Of a stretch of DNA of 64,000 bases, positions 53,623-62,091 are shown one piece after another. Positions within the stretch are counted from its first letter, which is position 1. Each line of letters begins with the position of its first letter. The position numbers and the translations under genes were made by a program. The DNA is taken from the NCBI RefSeq assembly GCF_014852005.1, contig NZ_JACVAU010000002.1, positions 310,001 to 374,000 of the forward strand, read 5' to 3'. A model generated the notes under the pieces. The model ran no database searches, was not told the DNA's origin, and saw nothing but the letters and a program-made list of their open reading frames with translations. Source of the stretch: Pseudoxanthomonas sp. PXM03 (GTDB lineage Bacteria; Pseudomonadota; Gammaproteobacteria; Xanthomonadales; Xanthomonadaceae).

Positions 53623-55275
53623 TCAGTTGCTGTCATCCGGGGCGGCCCCGGCGTCGACCACCTGGTCGCGCCCGGCCCGCTTGGCCCGGTACATCGCCTC
53701 GTCGGCGCGACGCAGCAGTGATGCCGCGTCGAGGTCCTCCGGCTCCAGTGTCGCCAGGCCGATGCTGGCGGTGACGAGCAGGCCCTCGATGCCCAGCCCG
53801 GCGCCGGTCGCGCGCACCTGCGTACGCATCGCTTCCAGGCGCGCCCGCGCGGTGGCACCGCCTATGCCGGGCAGCAGCACCAGGAACTCCTCGCCGCCCA
53901 TCCGGATCACGTCCGCGGGGTCGCGCACCACCGAGGTCAGGGTGCCCGCCACCGCCACCAGCACCCGGTCGCCGACCGCATGCCCGTGCACGTCGTTGAT
54001 GCGCTTGAACAGGTCGATGTCGAGGAAGCCCACGGCCAGCGATTCCTCGCCCGCGCGGGCATCGCGCATGTGCTGCTCCAGCCGCTTCAGGCCGGCGCGG
54101 CGGTTCGGCAGGCCGGTGAGTTCGTCGGTGTCGGCCAGGGCGCGCATCTCGTCGCGCTGGCGGCGCAACTGGCCCAGGCGCAGGTTCAGCACGTACGCGC
54201 TGACGGTCAGGAACCAGGTGATCGACAGCTGGATGGCTTCCACGCGGTATTCGATCAACAGGCGGCTGTCGGCCAGGTCCATCGCGGCCATCGCCAGGAA
54301 CGGCATCACGGCGGCGATCGCCGCCATGGCATCGGCGCGCTGGCGGCGCAGGAAACACAGGCCCAGGGCCAGGATGACACCGCAGCCTGCGGAAAACCCC
54401 ATGTCCACGCCGGTCGCCAGCCGCGACAGGCCTTCCTGCGGCAACCATGCCACCGCCACGCTGGTGGCGCCGATGCCCACGACGAGCCAGGGCAGCCAGC
54501 GTCGCGTGCCGGGCCAGGCGCGCGCGCCGCCGACCAGCAGCCACATCACGTACAGCAGCGTCGGCAAGCCCAGACAGGAGAACGCGACCAGCCACCGGGA
54601 TTCGCCATCGCCGATGGGCAGCCAGGGTTCCGGGTAGCCGCTCAGGCCACTCAGCACCGCCTGTCCCAGCACGCTGAGCGCGCACAGCAGGGTGTAGCCC
54701 AGGAAGACGCGGTCGCGCGTGCTCAGGAATCCCATCAGTGCCATGAAGGCCAGCGCGATGGCGATGGCCACGCACGCCGTCCGCACCAGCAGGCGCGCGG
54801 TGTCGAACTGCTGGACCGGGCTGGGTGCACCGATGCGGACGGTGGGAATCCATCCGGGCTTCAATGGCGTGGCCCAGGCCACCTCGATGGGCTCCCGGTT
54901 GCCCGCCGGGGGCACCACCACCATGCCCACGCCGGCACGGAACCGCGAATCGCGCGTGCGGGCGTCGTGCATGCGCCCACAGACCTCGCGGTCGCCATGG
55001 TGCACCCGCACCTCGCCCGCGAAGATGTTGAACACGTTGACCGCCTGCGGGGCACCCGACCACCCTCCCGGTGGTGCGGGGATCTCGACCCGCTCGGTCA
55101 GCCCGGCCAGCATCGCGGGCGTGCAGTGCCGCTGCGGCGCCTGTTCGGAGGTGGGCGCACCGGTGACCAGGTAGTCCCGGCCGGCTTCAGGAGCGGCCTG
55201 GACCGGGCATGACAGCACGAAGAGCAGCATCAGCCACCCCGCGATCCCGCCACGTTGATCCCCGTTCCCCCTCAC
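53623..55275 (-). CDS. Membrane-bound GGDEF diguanylate cyclase
   Basis: 550 aa from GTG 55275, which has GGAG 5 nt upstream; a second GTG at 55281 overlaps that site. A signal peptide is followed by a periplasmic domain of about 125 residues with two Cys, seven or eight membrane segments (about 165-370) and a GGDEF domain with active site GGEEF (MGGEEFLVLLP). An arginine lies nine residues ahead of GGEEF but the aspartate is shifted by one, so a canonical RxxD site is absent. Layout resembles 7TM-type sensor cyclases. Confidence 0.88.
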   Translation of the reverse strand: MRGNGDQRGGIAGWLMLLFVLSCPVQAAPEAGRDYLVTGAPTSEQAPQRHCTPAMLAGLTERVEIPAPPGGWSGAPQAVNVFNIFAGEVRVHHGDREVCGRMHDARTRDSRFRAGVGMVVVPPAGNREPIEVAWATPLKPGWIPTVRIGAPSPVQQFDTARLLVRTACVAIAIALAFMALMGFLSTRDRVFLGYTLLCALSVLGQAVLSGLSGYPEPWLPIGDGESRWLVAFSCLGLPTLLYVMWLLVGGARAWPGTRRWLPWLVVGIGATSVAVAWLPQEGLSRLATGVDMGFSAGCGVILALGLCFLRRQRADAMAAIAAVMPFLAMAAMDLADSRLLIEYRVEAIQLSITWFLTVSAYVLNLRLGQLRRQRDEMRALADTDELTGLPNRRAGLKRLEQHMRDARAGEESLAVGFLDIDLFKRINDVHGHAVGDRVLVAVAGTLTSVVRDPADVIRMGGEEFLVLLPGIGGATARARLEAMRTQVRATGAGLGIEGLLVTASIGLATLEPEDLDAASLLRRADEAMYRAKRAGRDQVVDAGAAPDDSN

Positions 55276-55380
55276 AGACACTCCGGTATGTCGCCGCTCT
55301 CCCGATGACCGGTGCGCTGGCTTGCGTCTCCGGAATGCAACTTCCGTGCCACTCCCGGTGCCCGGGTACCGGCAGAGCCC

Positions 55381-57288
55381 TCACTCGCGCGGCGGCCCCT
55401 TGCGGTGCGGCTTGCCGGCCGGCTTGCCTGCGCCGAACGGCTTGTCGCCGCGTGGCTTGCCCTTGCCTGCGCCTGCGCCCGCGAACCGGCGTGGCGGCGC
55501 GCTGCCGGCATCCTCGCCCTGCTTGTGGATGCGCAGTTGCTGGCCGGACACCCAGACCTTCTTGAGGTGCATCAGCAGCTCGCGCGGCATGCCTTCGGGC
55601 AGGTCCAGCGTGGTGTGGTCGTGCTGGATGTCGATGCGGCCGATGTAGCGGCTCTCCAGCCCGGCCTCGTTGGCGATCGCGCCGACGATGTTCGCCGGCT
55701 TCACGCCATGGGCGTGGCCCACCTCGATGCGATAGGTCTCCATGCCGACCTCGGGCGCACCGCGCGGCGGCTTGTCGGCGCGCGGACGGTCGGTGTCGGG
55801 ACGCTCGATGCGCGAGCGCTCGGGCTTGTCGAAGCTGCGCGCCGGGCGCTCGCCCGGACCGTCCTCGTGGCGGCGCGGACGCTCATCGCGCTCGCGGCGC
55901 GGGGCGTTGCCATAGGTCTCGCTGCGCACCGGGCGCTGCTCGCGCGGGGTGCGCTCCTGCGACAGCAGCAGCGGCGTGTCGCCCTGCACCAGTTGCGCCA
56001 GCGCGGCGGCGATGTCGACCGCGGGCACGTTCTGTTCGCGTTCGTAGCGCTCGATCAGCGCGCGGAATTCGCCGGCCTTGCCGGATGCCAGCATGTCCGT
56101 GATGCGGGCCAGGAACCTCTCCACGCGGCGGTCGTTCACCGCTTCCACGCTGGGCAGCTGCATCTCTTCGATCGGCTGGCGGGTGGCGCGCTCGATCGAG
56201 CGCAGCATGCCCTTCTCGCGCGGGGTGACGAACAGGATCGCATCGCCGGTGCGACCGGCGCGCCCGGTACGGCCGATGCGATGCACGTAGCTTTCGGTGT
56301 CGTACGGGATGTCGTAGTTCAGCACGTGGCTGATGCGCTCCACGTCCAGGCCTCGCGCGGCCACGTCGGTGGCGACGAGGATGTCCAGCTTGCCGTCCTT
56401 GAGCTGCTGGATGGTCTTCTCGCGCGCCGCCTGCTGCATGTCGCCGTTGATCGCGGCGGCGGCCAGGCCGCGCGCCTGCAGCTTGTCGGCCAGCTCTTCG
56501 GTGGCCGCCTTGGTGCGGGCGAACACGATCATCCCGTCGAACGGCTCCACTTCCAGGATCCGGGTCAGCGCATCCAGCTTGTGCATGCCGCTGACCCACC
56601 AGTAGCGCTGGCGGATGTTGGCCGAGGTGGTGGTCTTGGAGGCGATGTTCACCTCGACCGGGTCCTTCAGGTAGGTCTGCGCGATGCGGCGGATGGCCGG
56701 CGGCATGGTCGCGGAGAACAGCGCCACCTGGCGTGTTTCCGGGGTCTTCTTCAGCACCGTCTCGACGTCGTCGATGAAGCCCATGCGCAGCATTTCATCG
56801 GCTTCGTCCAGCACAAGCGTGGTCAGCCCGGACAGATCCAGCGAGCCGCGCTCCAGATGATCGATCACGCGGCCGGGCGTGCCGACCACGACGTGCACGC
56901 CGCGCTTCAGCGCCTGCAGCTGCGGGTAGTAGCTCTGGCCGCCGTAGATCGGCAGCACGTGGAAGCCGGGGATCTTGCCGGCGTACTTCTGGAACGCCTC
57001 GGCCACCTGGATGGCCAATTCGCGCGTGGGCGCGAGCACCAGTGCCTGCGGGCTCCCGGCATTCAGGTTGATGTTGGCCAGCACTGGCAGCGCGAACGCC
57101 GCGGTCTTGCCGGTACCGGTCTGCGCCGTGCCCAGCACGTCACGTCCGGCCAGCATGGCGGGAATGGTGGCCGCCTGGATCGGGGACGGGGTTTCGTACC
57201 CCACCTCGGTGACGGCGGCCATGACCGGTGCCGGCAGGCCGAGATCGGCGAAAAGGAGGGGGGCGGGCGAAGGGGATTCTTGGGACAT
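55381..57288 (-). CDS. deaD: DEAD-box RNA helicase of the DeaD/CsdA type
   Basis: 635 aa from ATG 57288. Q motif (YETPSPIQ), Walker A AQTGTGKT 55-62, PTRELA, DEAD 161-164, SAT, and C-terminal VAARGLDV and HRIGRTGRAGRTG. The C-terminal DbpA-type RNA-binding domain (YRIEVGHAHGVKPANIVGAIANEAGLESRYIGRIDI) follows an unusually long Arg/Asp/Pro-rich linker of about 95 residues; a Gly/Lys/Pro-rich tail ends the protein. It unwinds RNA in ribosome assembly and cold adaptation. Confidence 0.93.
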   Translation of the reverse strand: MSQESPSPAPLLFADLGLPAPVMAAVTEVGYETPSPIQAATIPAMLAGRDVLGTAQTGTGKTAAFALPVLANINLNAGSPQALVLAPTRELAIQVAEAFQKYAGKIPGFHVLPIYGGQSYYPQLQALKRGVHVVVGTPGRVIDHLERGSLDLSGLTTLVLDEADEMLRMGFIDDVETVLKKTPETRQVALFSATMPPAIRRIAQTYLKDPVEVNIASKTTTSANIRQRYWWVSGMHKLDALTRILEVEPFDGMIVFARTKAATEELADKLQARGLAAAAINGDMQQAAREKTIQQLKDGKLDILVATDVAARGLDVERISHVLNYDIPYDTESYVHRIGRTGRAGRTGDAILFVTPREKGMLRSIERATRQPIEEMQLPSVEAVNDRRVERFLARITDMLASGKAGEFRALIERYEREQNVPAVDIAAALAQLVQGDTPLLLSQERTPREQRPVRSETYGNAPRRERDERPRRHEDGPGERPARSFDKPERSRIERPDTDRPRADKPPRGAPEVGMETYRIEVGHAHGVKPANIVGAIANEAGLESRYIGRIDIQHDHTTLDLPEGMPRELLMHLKKVWVSGQQLRIHKQGEDAGSAPPRRFAGAGAGKGKPRGDKPFGAGKPAGKPHRKGPPRE

Positions 57289-57461
57289 GCGGATACTCCG
57301 GGGCGTCGCGGAGCCGCACGCCGAGCCGCGTATTGTGCGCTTTCGGGGGGCTCCTGTCGCGCTGCAGCACCCGCTGACCCGGCGCCGGCGATGCGGCCAC
57401 GTGATTTTCCGGGCCCGTCGGCGAATCACCCTGCACACCGCACAATCGAGCCGATGCCGGA

Positions 57462-57983
57462 ATGGATTCGACCACCGCCATGAATGCCCACAGCCCCATG
57501 GACGCCCGCGAGGGCTTCCCGGCGCTGCTGCAGGCCCACCGCGGCATCATCGCCAAGGTCGCCGGCACCTACGCCTGGCACCGCGACGACCGCGACGACC
57601 TGATGCAGGACATCGCCACGCAGCTGTGGAAGGCCTGGCCCGACTACGACCACGCGCGCCCGTTCGCCACCTGGATGTACCGCATCGCGCTGAACGTGGC
57701 GATCTCGCACGTCCGGAGCCGTACGCGTGGACCGTCGTCCGAGGCGTGGACCGAAGACCATCACGACCTCGCCGACCCGCATGCACATGACCACGAAGGG
57801 CGCCAGCAGGTCGACCTGCTGTACCGCTTCATCCAGGCACAGCCGCCGCTCGACCGCGCCCTGTTGCTGCTCTACCTGGAAGACCACAGCTACCGCGAGA
57901 TGGCCGACGTGCTGGGCCTGAGCGAAACCAATGTCGCCACCAAGATCAGCCGGCTGAAACAGCGGCTGCGCCAGGAACTCTGA
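57462..57983 (+). CDS. ECF-type RNA polymerase sigma factor
   Basis: 173 aa; ATG 57480 is an alternative start. Region 2 spans about 20-90 (DDRDDLMQDIATQLWKAWPDYDHARPFATWMYRIALNVAISHVR). Region 4 is about 115-170 (LDRALLLLYLEDHSYREMADVLGLSETNVATKISRLKQRLR). Region 3 is missing, as in ECF factors. The His/Asp-rich linker is unusual. It precedes a membrane-protein gene by 4 bp that may be its anti-sigma partner. Target promoters are unknown. Confidence 0.9.
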   Translation: MDSTTAMNAHSPMDAREGFPALLQAHRGIIAKVAGTYAWHRDDRDDLMQDIATQLWKAWPDYDHARPFATWMYRIALNVAISHVRSRTRGPSSEAWTEDHHDLADPHAHDHEGRQQVDLLYRFIQAQPPLDRALLLLYLEDHSYREMADVLGLSETNVATKISRLKQRLRQEL

Positions 57984-57987
57984 CCCG

Positions 57988-58686
57988 ATGACTTCTTCTT
58001 ACGGAACAATCGCCATGGAAACCGATGAACTGAAACTGGCATGGCAGACGCTGTCGCGCCGCCTGGAACGGCACGATGCCCTGCAGGCCCACGTGCTGCT
58101 GGAGCAACGCAAGCAGAAGGCGCTGTCGAGCCTGCGCCCGCTGTTCTGGGGCCAGGTGGCGCAGACGCTGTTCGGCATTCCCTTCATCCTGCTGGCGGCG
58201 CTGCTGTGGATCCGCGGCGGGCAATCCGGCGACGGCCTGCCATGGACGACCGTCGTGGCCGGCATCGTCGTGCAGCTCTACGGCATCGCGACCATCGCGA
58301 TGGCCGGCCAGACGCTGCACCGCATCGGGCAGATCGACTACGCCCAGCCCATCGTCGACATCCAGAAGCGGCTGGCCACGCTGCGGCGCACCTACATCGT
58401 CAACGGAATGCTGGCGGGGTTGCCGTGGTGGTTCCTGTGGGTGCCGGTGCTGATGGTGCTGGCCGGACTCGGGGGTACCGACCTGTACGCCCGCGCACCC
58501 GGCATGGTGTGGATCGGCCTGCTGGTCGGCGCGGCGGGATTGCTGGCCACGGCCTGGTTCCATCGCTGGTCGCGCAACCCGGCGCGGCCACGCCTGGCGA
58601 AGGCGATGGAAGACAGCATCAGCGGTGCCAGCCTGCGCCGCGCACGCGCCCAGTTCGATGAGATCGCACGCTTCGAGCAGGACTGA
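57988..58686 (+). CDS. Membrane protein co-encoded with the ECF sigma factor
   Basis: 232 aa (223 from the alternative ATG 58015). The N-terminal 55 residues are helical and soluble (TDELKLAWQTLSRRLERHDALQAH), followed by four membrane segments in two pairs (about 56-75, 88-107; 140-160, 172-190). The gene starts 4 bp after the sigma-factor stop, and the soluble helical N-terminus is where a sigma-binding region would sit. No ASD or zinc anti-sigma motif is visible, so the anti-sigma role is inferred from context only. Confidence 0.6.
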   Translation: MTSSYGTIAMETDELKLAWQTLSRRLERHDALQAHVLLEQRKQKALSSLRPLFWGQVAQTLFGIPFILLAALLWIRGGQSGDGLPWTTVVAGIVVQLYGIATIAMAGQTLHRIGQIDYAQPIVDIQKRLATLRRTYIVNGMLAGLPWWFLWVPVLMVLAGLGGTDLYARAPGMVWIGLLVGAAGLLATAWFHRWSRNPARPRLAKAMEDSISGASLRRARAQFDEIARFEQD

Positions 58687-58716
58687 GCCGTCACCCGCGT
58701 GGCTTACACTGCGCGC

Positions 58717-58941
58717 ATGCAACGCATCGATTTCGAACTTGACCGCGACCACGTGGAACTCAACCAACTGCTCAAGCTGGTCGGCATTGCCGACAGCGGC
58801 GGCCAGGGCAAGGCCATCGTGGCAGCGGGCGAGGTCGCCGTGGATGGCGTGGTGGAATCGCGCAAGACCGCCAAGATCCGCGCCGGCCAGGTCGTCCGCG
58901 TCGGCGATGCGGAGATCCGCGTGGTCGCCGGTTCCGGCTGA
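58717..58941 (+). CDS. Small S4-domain RNA-binding protein (YbcJ-like)
   Basis: 74 aa from ATG 58717; GTG 58699 adds six residues. The whole protein is one S4 domain: HVELNQLLKLVGIADSGGQGKAIVAAGEVAVDGVVESRKTAKIRAGQVVRV. Related to E. coli YbcJ, which binds RNA. It may have a role in ribosome or rRNA modification. It lies 30 bp after the membrane-protein gene. Confidence 0.85.
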   Translation: MQRIDFELDRDHVELNQLLKLVGIADSGGQGKAIVAAGEVAVDGVVESRKTAKIRAGQVVRVGDAEIRVVAGSG

Positions 58942-58958
58942 GCCTCAATGCGCGCGGG

Positions 58959-60116
58959 TCAGGGCGCGGTGCCCGATGCGTCGCCGGGTTCCAGCGCTTC
59001 TTCCGCGTCGGCCATGCGGTCGAACTCCGACAACGGACTGTCGGCCGGGCATTTCGCATCGGGAAACTCGAAACGCTCGCGCAGGGTAAGACCGCACGCC
59101 TGCATCTGGTCCAGGTCCTTCCCCGCCGCTTTGCACTCGCTGTCGAAGCTGCGCAGGAAGGCGTCACGGCGCAACACGAAATCCTCGCCGCAGCGGCGCA
59201 TCAGCTGCAGGCGGTCGAGGTCGTCCTGGGCGGCATTGGTGCCATCCAGGCCGTATTCCTGGAGCTCGTCCTTGCTGAGCAGGCGCAACCTGCGGTTGGG
59301 CACCGTCATCATCAGGTCGGCGACGGCGACCGCCACGCCGTTGCGCGAAAGATAGTCCTTCACCCGGTCGTAGACGCCGCGCAGTTCCTCGTTCAGTTCG
59401 CTGCGCGTGGTCGCGGTGGAACTCATGCGGATGATCCGGTGCACGCCGACCTTGCCGGAAATCATCCGGTTGTCGCCGGCACCCAGCACGAACACGCAGG
59501 CACTGTGGCAGACCGAGCCTTCGCGCACCCAGATCGTCCAGCCGCCGCCGCCGATCGCATCGCCCGCCTTGATCGCGTCCTCCACCTGTCCGCCGGCCGA
59601 GTCCAGATCGAGGATGCGCTTGTGGATGGCCATGCGCTCGGCGATGTCGGCCACCCGCGAGACCAGATCGGTGAAATCCGCCGCGATCTTGCCCTGGTAA
59701 CGCAGGCGCAGCACGCCGCCCTTCTGGCATGCCGACAGCGCATCGACCACGCTGAAGAACGCCAGCGATTCCAGGGGCTCGCCATCGCCTTGTTCGGTGT
59801 TGTAGTCGGCGCGGCAACTGACCCAGGCCTTGCCCGACTCGACTTTCGCCAGCGGCCAGTCGGTAGGCAGGCCTTCGAGAGAGCCGCTCTCGGCAGGCGC
59901 GCCACGCGCAGGCGACATCGGACCGGTGGACACCGCACCGTCGCCACGTTCGGCCTGCTGCGAGGTTGTTTCCGCTGGCGGTGCGGCGTCGGTGGCCGGC
60001 GCCTGGGCCATCGCATCGGGCGCATCGCCGTCCGCCTCGCGCGCACCACAGCCGGCCAGCACGAGGCTGGCGGCGAGCAGCAGGGACAGGGGAAGGTGCA
60101 GGGTGCGGGACAACAT
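58959..60116 (-). CDS. Lipoprotein with ClpP/crotonase-like domain (COG3904 type)
   Basis: 385 aa from ATG 60116, which is the start giving a proper lipobox (VLAGCG, Cys23). A low-complexity Ala/Pro linker (about 24-90) is followed by a ClpP-like domain: RILDLDSAGGQVEDAIKAGDAIGG and SVCHSACVFVLGAG, where a Ser serves as the likely nucleophile, then HRI. Such periplasmic proteins are predicted serine proteases or ClpP-like scaffolds, without a proven substrate. Four Cys near the C-terminus could form disulfides. Confidence 0.7.
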   Translation of the reverse strand: MLSRTLHLPLSLLLAASLVLAGCGAREADGDAPDAMAQAPATDAAPPAETTSQQAERGDGAVSTGPMSPARGAPAESGSLEGLPTDWPLAKVESGKAWVSCRADYNTEQGDGEPLESLAFFSVVDALSACQKGGVLRLRYQGKIAADFTDLVSRVADIAERMAIHKRILDLDSAGGQVEDAIKAGDAIGGGGWTIWVREGSVCHSACVFVLGAGDNRMISGKVGVHRIIRMSSTATTRSELNEELRGVYDRVKDYLSRNGVAVAVADLMMTVPNRRLRLLSKDELQEYGLDGTNAAQDDLDRLQLMRRCGEDFVLRRDAFLRSFDSECKAAGKDLDQMQACGLTLRERFEFPDAKCPADSPLSEFDRMADAEEALEPGDASGTAP

Positions 60117-60238
60117 CCGGTCGATCAGGGCGCGACGCCTGCGCACGAAGGCACGGGCATGGGTGAGGGTCGGCCTAGTCTAGTGTCAAACCCGCGGCGC
60201 GGGCCCACCGTGCGATGAACCCGGCGTCCGTGGCGACG

Positions 60239-60628
60239 TCACAGCAACGCCCAGAGCACCTGCAGCAGGCCCCACAGCGAGACGGTCCAGACGATGGTAC
60301 GGAGGTATGGCACACCCGCCGCGTACAGCGGCACGTAGGCAAGACGCGCCCAGAAATAGCACTGCGCGCCAAGCGCGGTGCCGGCGTCGCCACGATCAAG
60401 CGCCACCACCGCCAGCGTGGCGGCAGCGAAGAACGGGAAGGTCTCCAGGAAGTTGCGCAGTGCCCGATCCATCCGTGCGGCGACGCCTTCCAGCGGCGGC
60501 AGCACGGCATCGCGCGCGCCGACATTCCACTTCAATCCACGTTGCCGGGTGGTCAGCGCGGCCCCCAGCAGCACATGCGCCAGTCCCAGTGCGATGGACC
60601 AGGCGAGCATCTTCAGTTCGATCGGCAT
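60239..60628 (-). CDS. MAPEG-family membrane protein
   Basis: 129 aa from ATG 60628. Four membrane segments. The conserved ALRNFLETFPFFAAATLAV and YFWARLAYVPLYAAGVPYLRT stretches are MAPEG signatures. Eukaryotic relatives are glutathione transferases and leukotriene synthases; bacterial members are largely uncharacterised. Its stop is 122 bp from the start of the ClpP-like lipoprotein gene on the same strand. Confidence 0.85.
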   Translation of the reverse strand: MPIELKMLAWSIALGLAHVLLGAALTTRQRGLKWNVGARDAVLPPLEGVAARMDRALRNFLETFPFFAAATLAVVALDRGDAGTALGAQCYFWARLAYVPLYAAGVPYLRTIVWTVSLWGLLQVLWALL

Positions 60629-60928
60629 GGTGGACGGCCTCGTGCAAGGTCCGCCCACTCTAGCGCAGCCCGGCGCACGCCTGCGCGCACCTGGCGGCTG
60701 CAGTCTTCGCCGTAGTTCACGGCTTGCGCGCGGCGCTGGCTCAGGCGCCTGTTGTGGCGCGATGGTGCCGGACGGATCGGCGGAACCTTCGCAGGCTGAC
60801 GGCTACCACGCCGCTGCGCCACGGCGGTGCCATCTGCGCACGCGGGTGCAATCGGCATGCCGCCCCCGATGGGAAGGTGGAGACCCCACCCCACCGCGAC
60901 CCCGGGTCGCCTTCACCGGACCGGAAGC
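60629..60928. other. 300-bp intergenic region without a supported gene
   Basis: Lies between the divergent MAPEG and alpha/beta-hydrolase genes. Composition is as GC-rich as its surroundings. Several frames are open but none has coding-like sequence. No hairpin, promoter or operator could be supported. Confidence 0.4.
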
Positions 60929-61936
60929 ATGGCCCTGCCACCCTCCCCGCATGACATAGACCTGCAACGCCGGCACGTGATGCTGGCGGGCGCCGCCGTC
61001 ACCGCCGCCGCGCTGCTGCCCCTGGCGGCGTGCAGCCGCCCGCCGGCGGCTTCTTCCGCGACATCCGCGCTGCCTTCCCCTCCCCCCGCCATCGAGAGAA
61101 CCACCATGGGCCTGTTCACCACCAAAGACGACGTGCAGATCTACTTCAAGGACTGGGGTCCGAAGGACGGACCTGTGGTGACCCTCAGCCACGGGTGGCC
61201 ACTCAACGCGGACAGCTGGGAATCCCAGGCCTACCACCTGGCCGCGAACGGCTTCCGCGTGATCGCACACGACCGGCGCGGCCACGGACGTTCGAGCCAG
61301 CCCTGGGACGGCAACGACATGGACCACTACGCCGACGACCTGGCGCAGCTGATCGAACACCTGGACCTGAAGGACATCACGATGTTCGGCTTCTCCACCG
61401 GCGGCGGCGAAGTGGCGCGCTACATCGGCCGCCACGGCACGAAGCGGATGAAGAAGGCCGGCCTGGTATCCGCTGTGCCGCCGCTGATGTTGAAGACCGA
61501 GGCCAATCCCGGCGGCCTGCCCATCGACGTGTTCGACGGCATCCGCGCCGGCCTGCTGGCCAACCGTTCGCAGCTGTTCAAGGACATCCCCTCGGGCCCG
61601 TTCTTCGGTTACAACCGTCCCGGCGCGACGCCGTCGCAGGGCGTCATCGACGCATGGTGGCTGCAGGGCATGATGGGCGGGCACAAGAACACGTACGACA
61701 GCATCAAGGCGTTCTCGGAAACCGATTTCACCGAGGACCTGAAGAAGTTCGACGTGCCGACCGTGATCATCCATGGCGACGATGACCAGATCGTCCCGAT
61801 CGATGCCGCCGCGCGTGCGTCGGCCAAGCTGGTGAAGGGCAGCCAGTTGATCGTCTACGCCGGCGCCCCGCACGGCATCACCGATACGCACAAGGACAAG
61901 CTCAACGCCGACATGCTGGCGTTCGCCAAGGGCTGA
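60929..61936 (+). CDS. Alpha/beta hydrolase, chloroperoxidase-like, with export signal
   Basis: 335 aa from ATG 60929. The N-terminus [25 protein letters not shown] has a twin-arginine pair and a lipobox (Cys35). The hydrolase domain starts at [18 protein letters not shown] (60), where ATG 61106 would be the start of a cytoplasmic form. Nucleophile Ser156 in [18 protein letters not shown], acid in [10 protein letters not shown], His in [10 protein letters not shown]. Sequence is closest to non-haem chloroperoxidase/arylesterase-type hydrolases. An exported form is unusual and rests on the longer start. Confidence 0.8.
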   Translation: MALPPSPHDIDLQRRHVMLAGAAVTAAALLPLAACSRPPAASSATSALPSPPPAIERTTMGLFTTKDDVQIYFKDWGPKDGPVVTLSHGWPLNADSWESQAYHLAANGFRVIAHDRRGHGRSSQPWDGNDMDHYADDLAQLIEHLDLKDITMFGFSTGGGEVARYIGRHGTKRMKKAGLVSAVPPLMLKTEANPGGLPIDVFDGIRAGLLANRSQLFKDIPSGPFFGYNRPGATPSQGVIDAWWLQGMMGGHKNTYDSIKAFSETDFTEDLKKFDVPTVIIHGDDDQIVPIDAAARASAKLVKGSQLIVYAGAPHGITDTHKDKLNADMLAFAKG

Positions 61937-62091
61937 CGGCCCGGGTAAGGCCTGCGCGGTCCGCACAGCGCGGGCCGCGCACCGGCAGCCGATCTGCCGG
62001 GCCGGATCACCCATTGCACCCTCCGTGCTTGCGGGTAGGCGGCGATTTGGGTATCACAGTGCGACGGGGTGTCGGCCCCCAGGGGACAGCA

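Noticed and set aside
60613..60894. 93-codon minus-strand frame in the 300-bp gap before the hydrolase gene
   Set aside because: Arg/Pro/Ala-rich with no domain or ribosome site; overlaps the MAPEG start.
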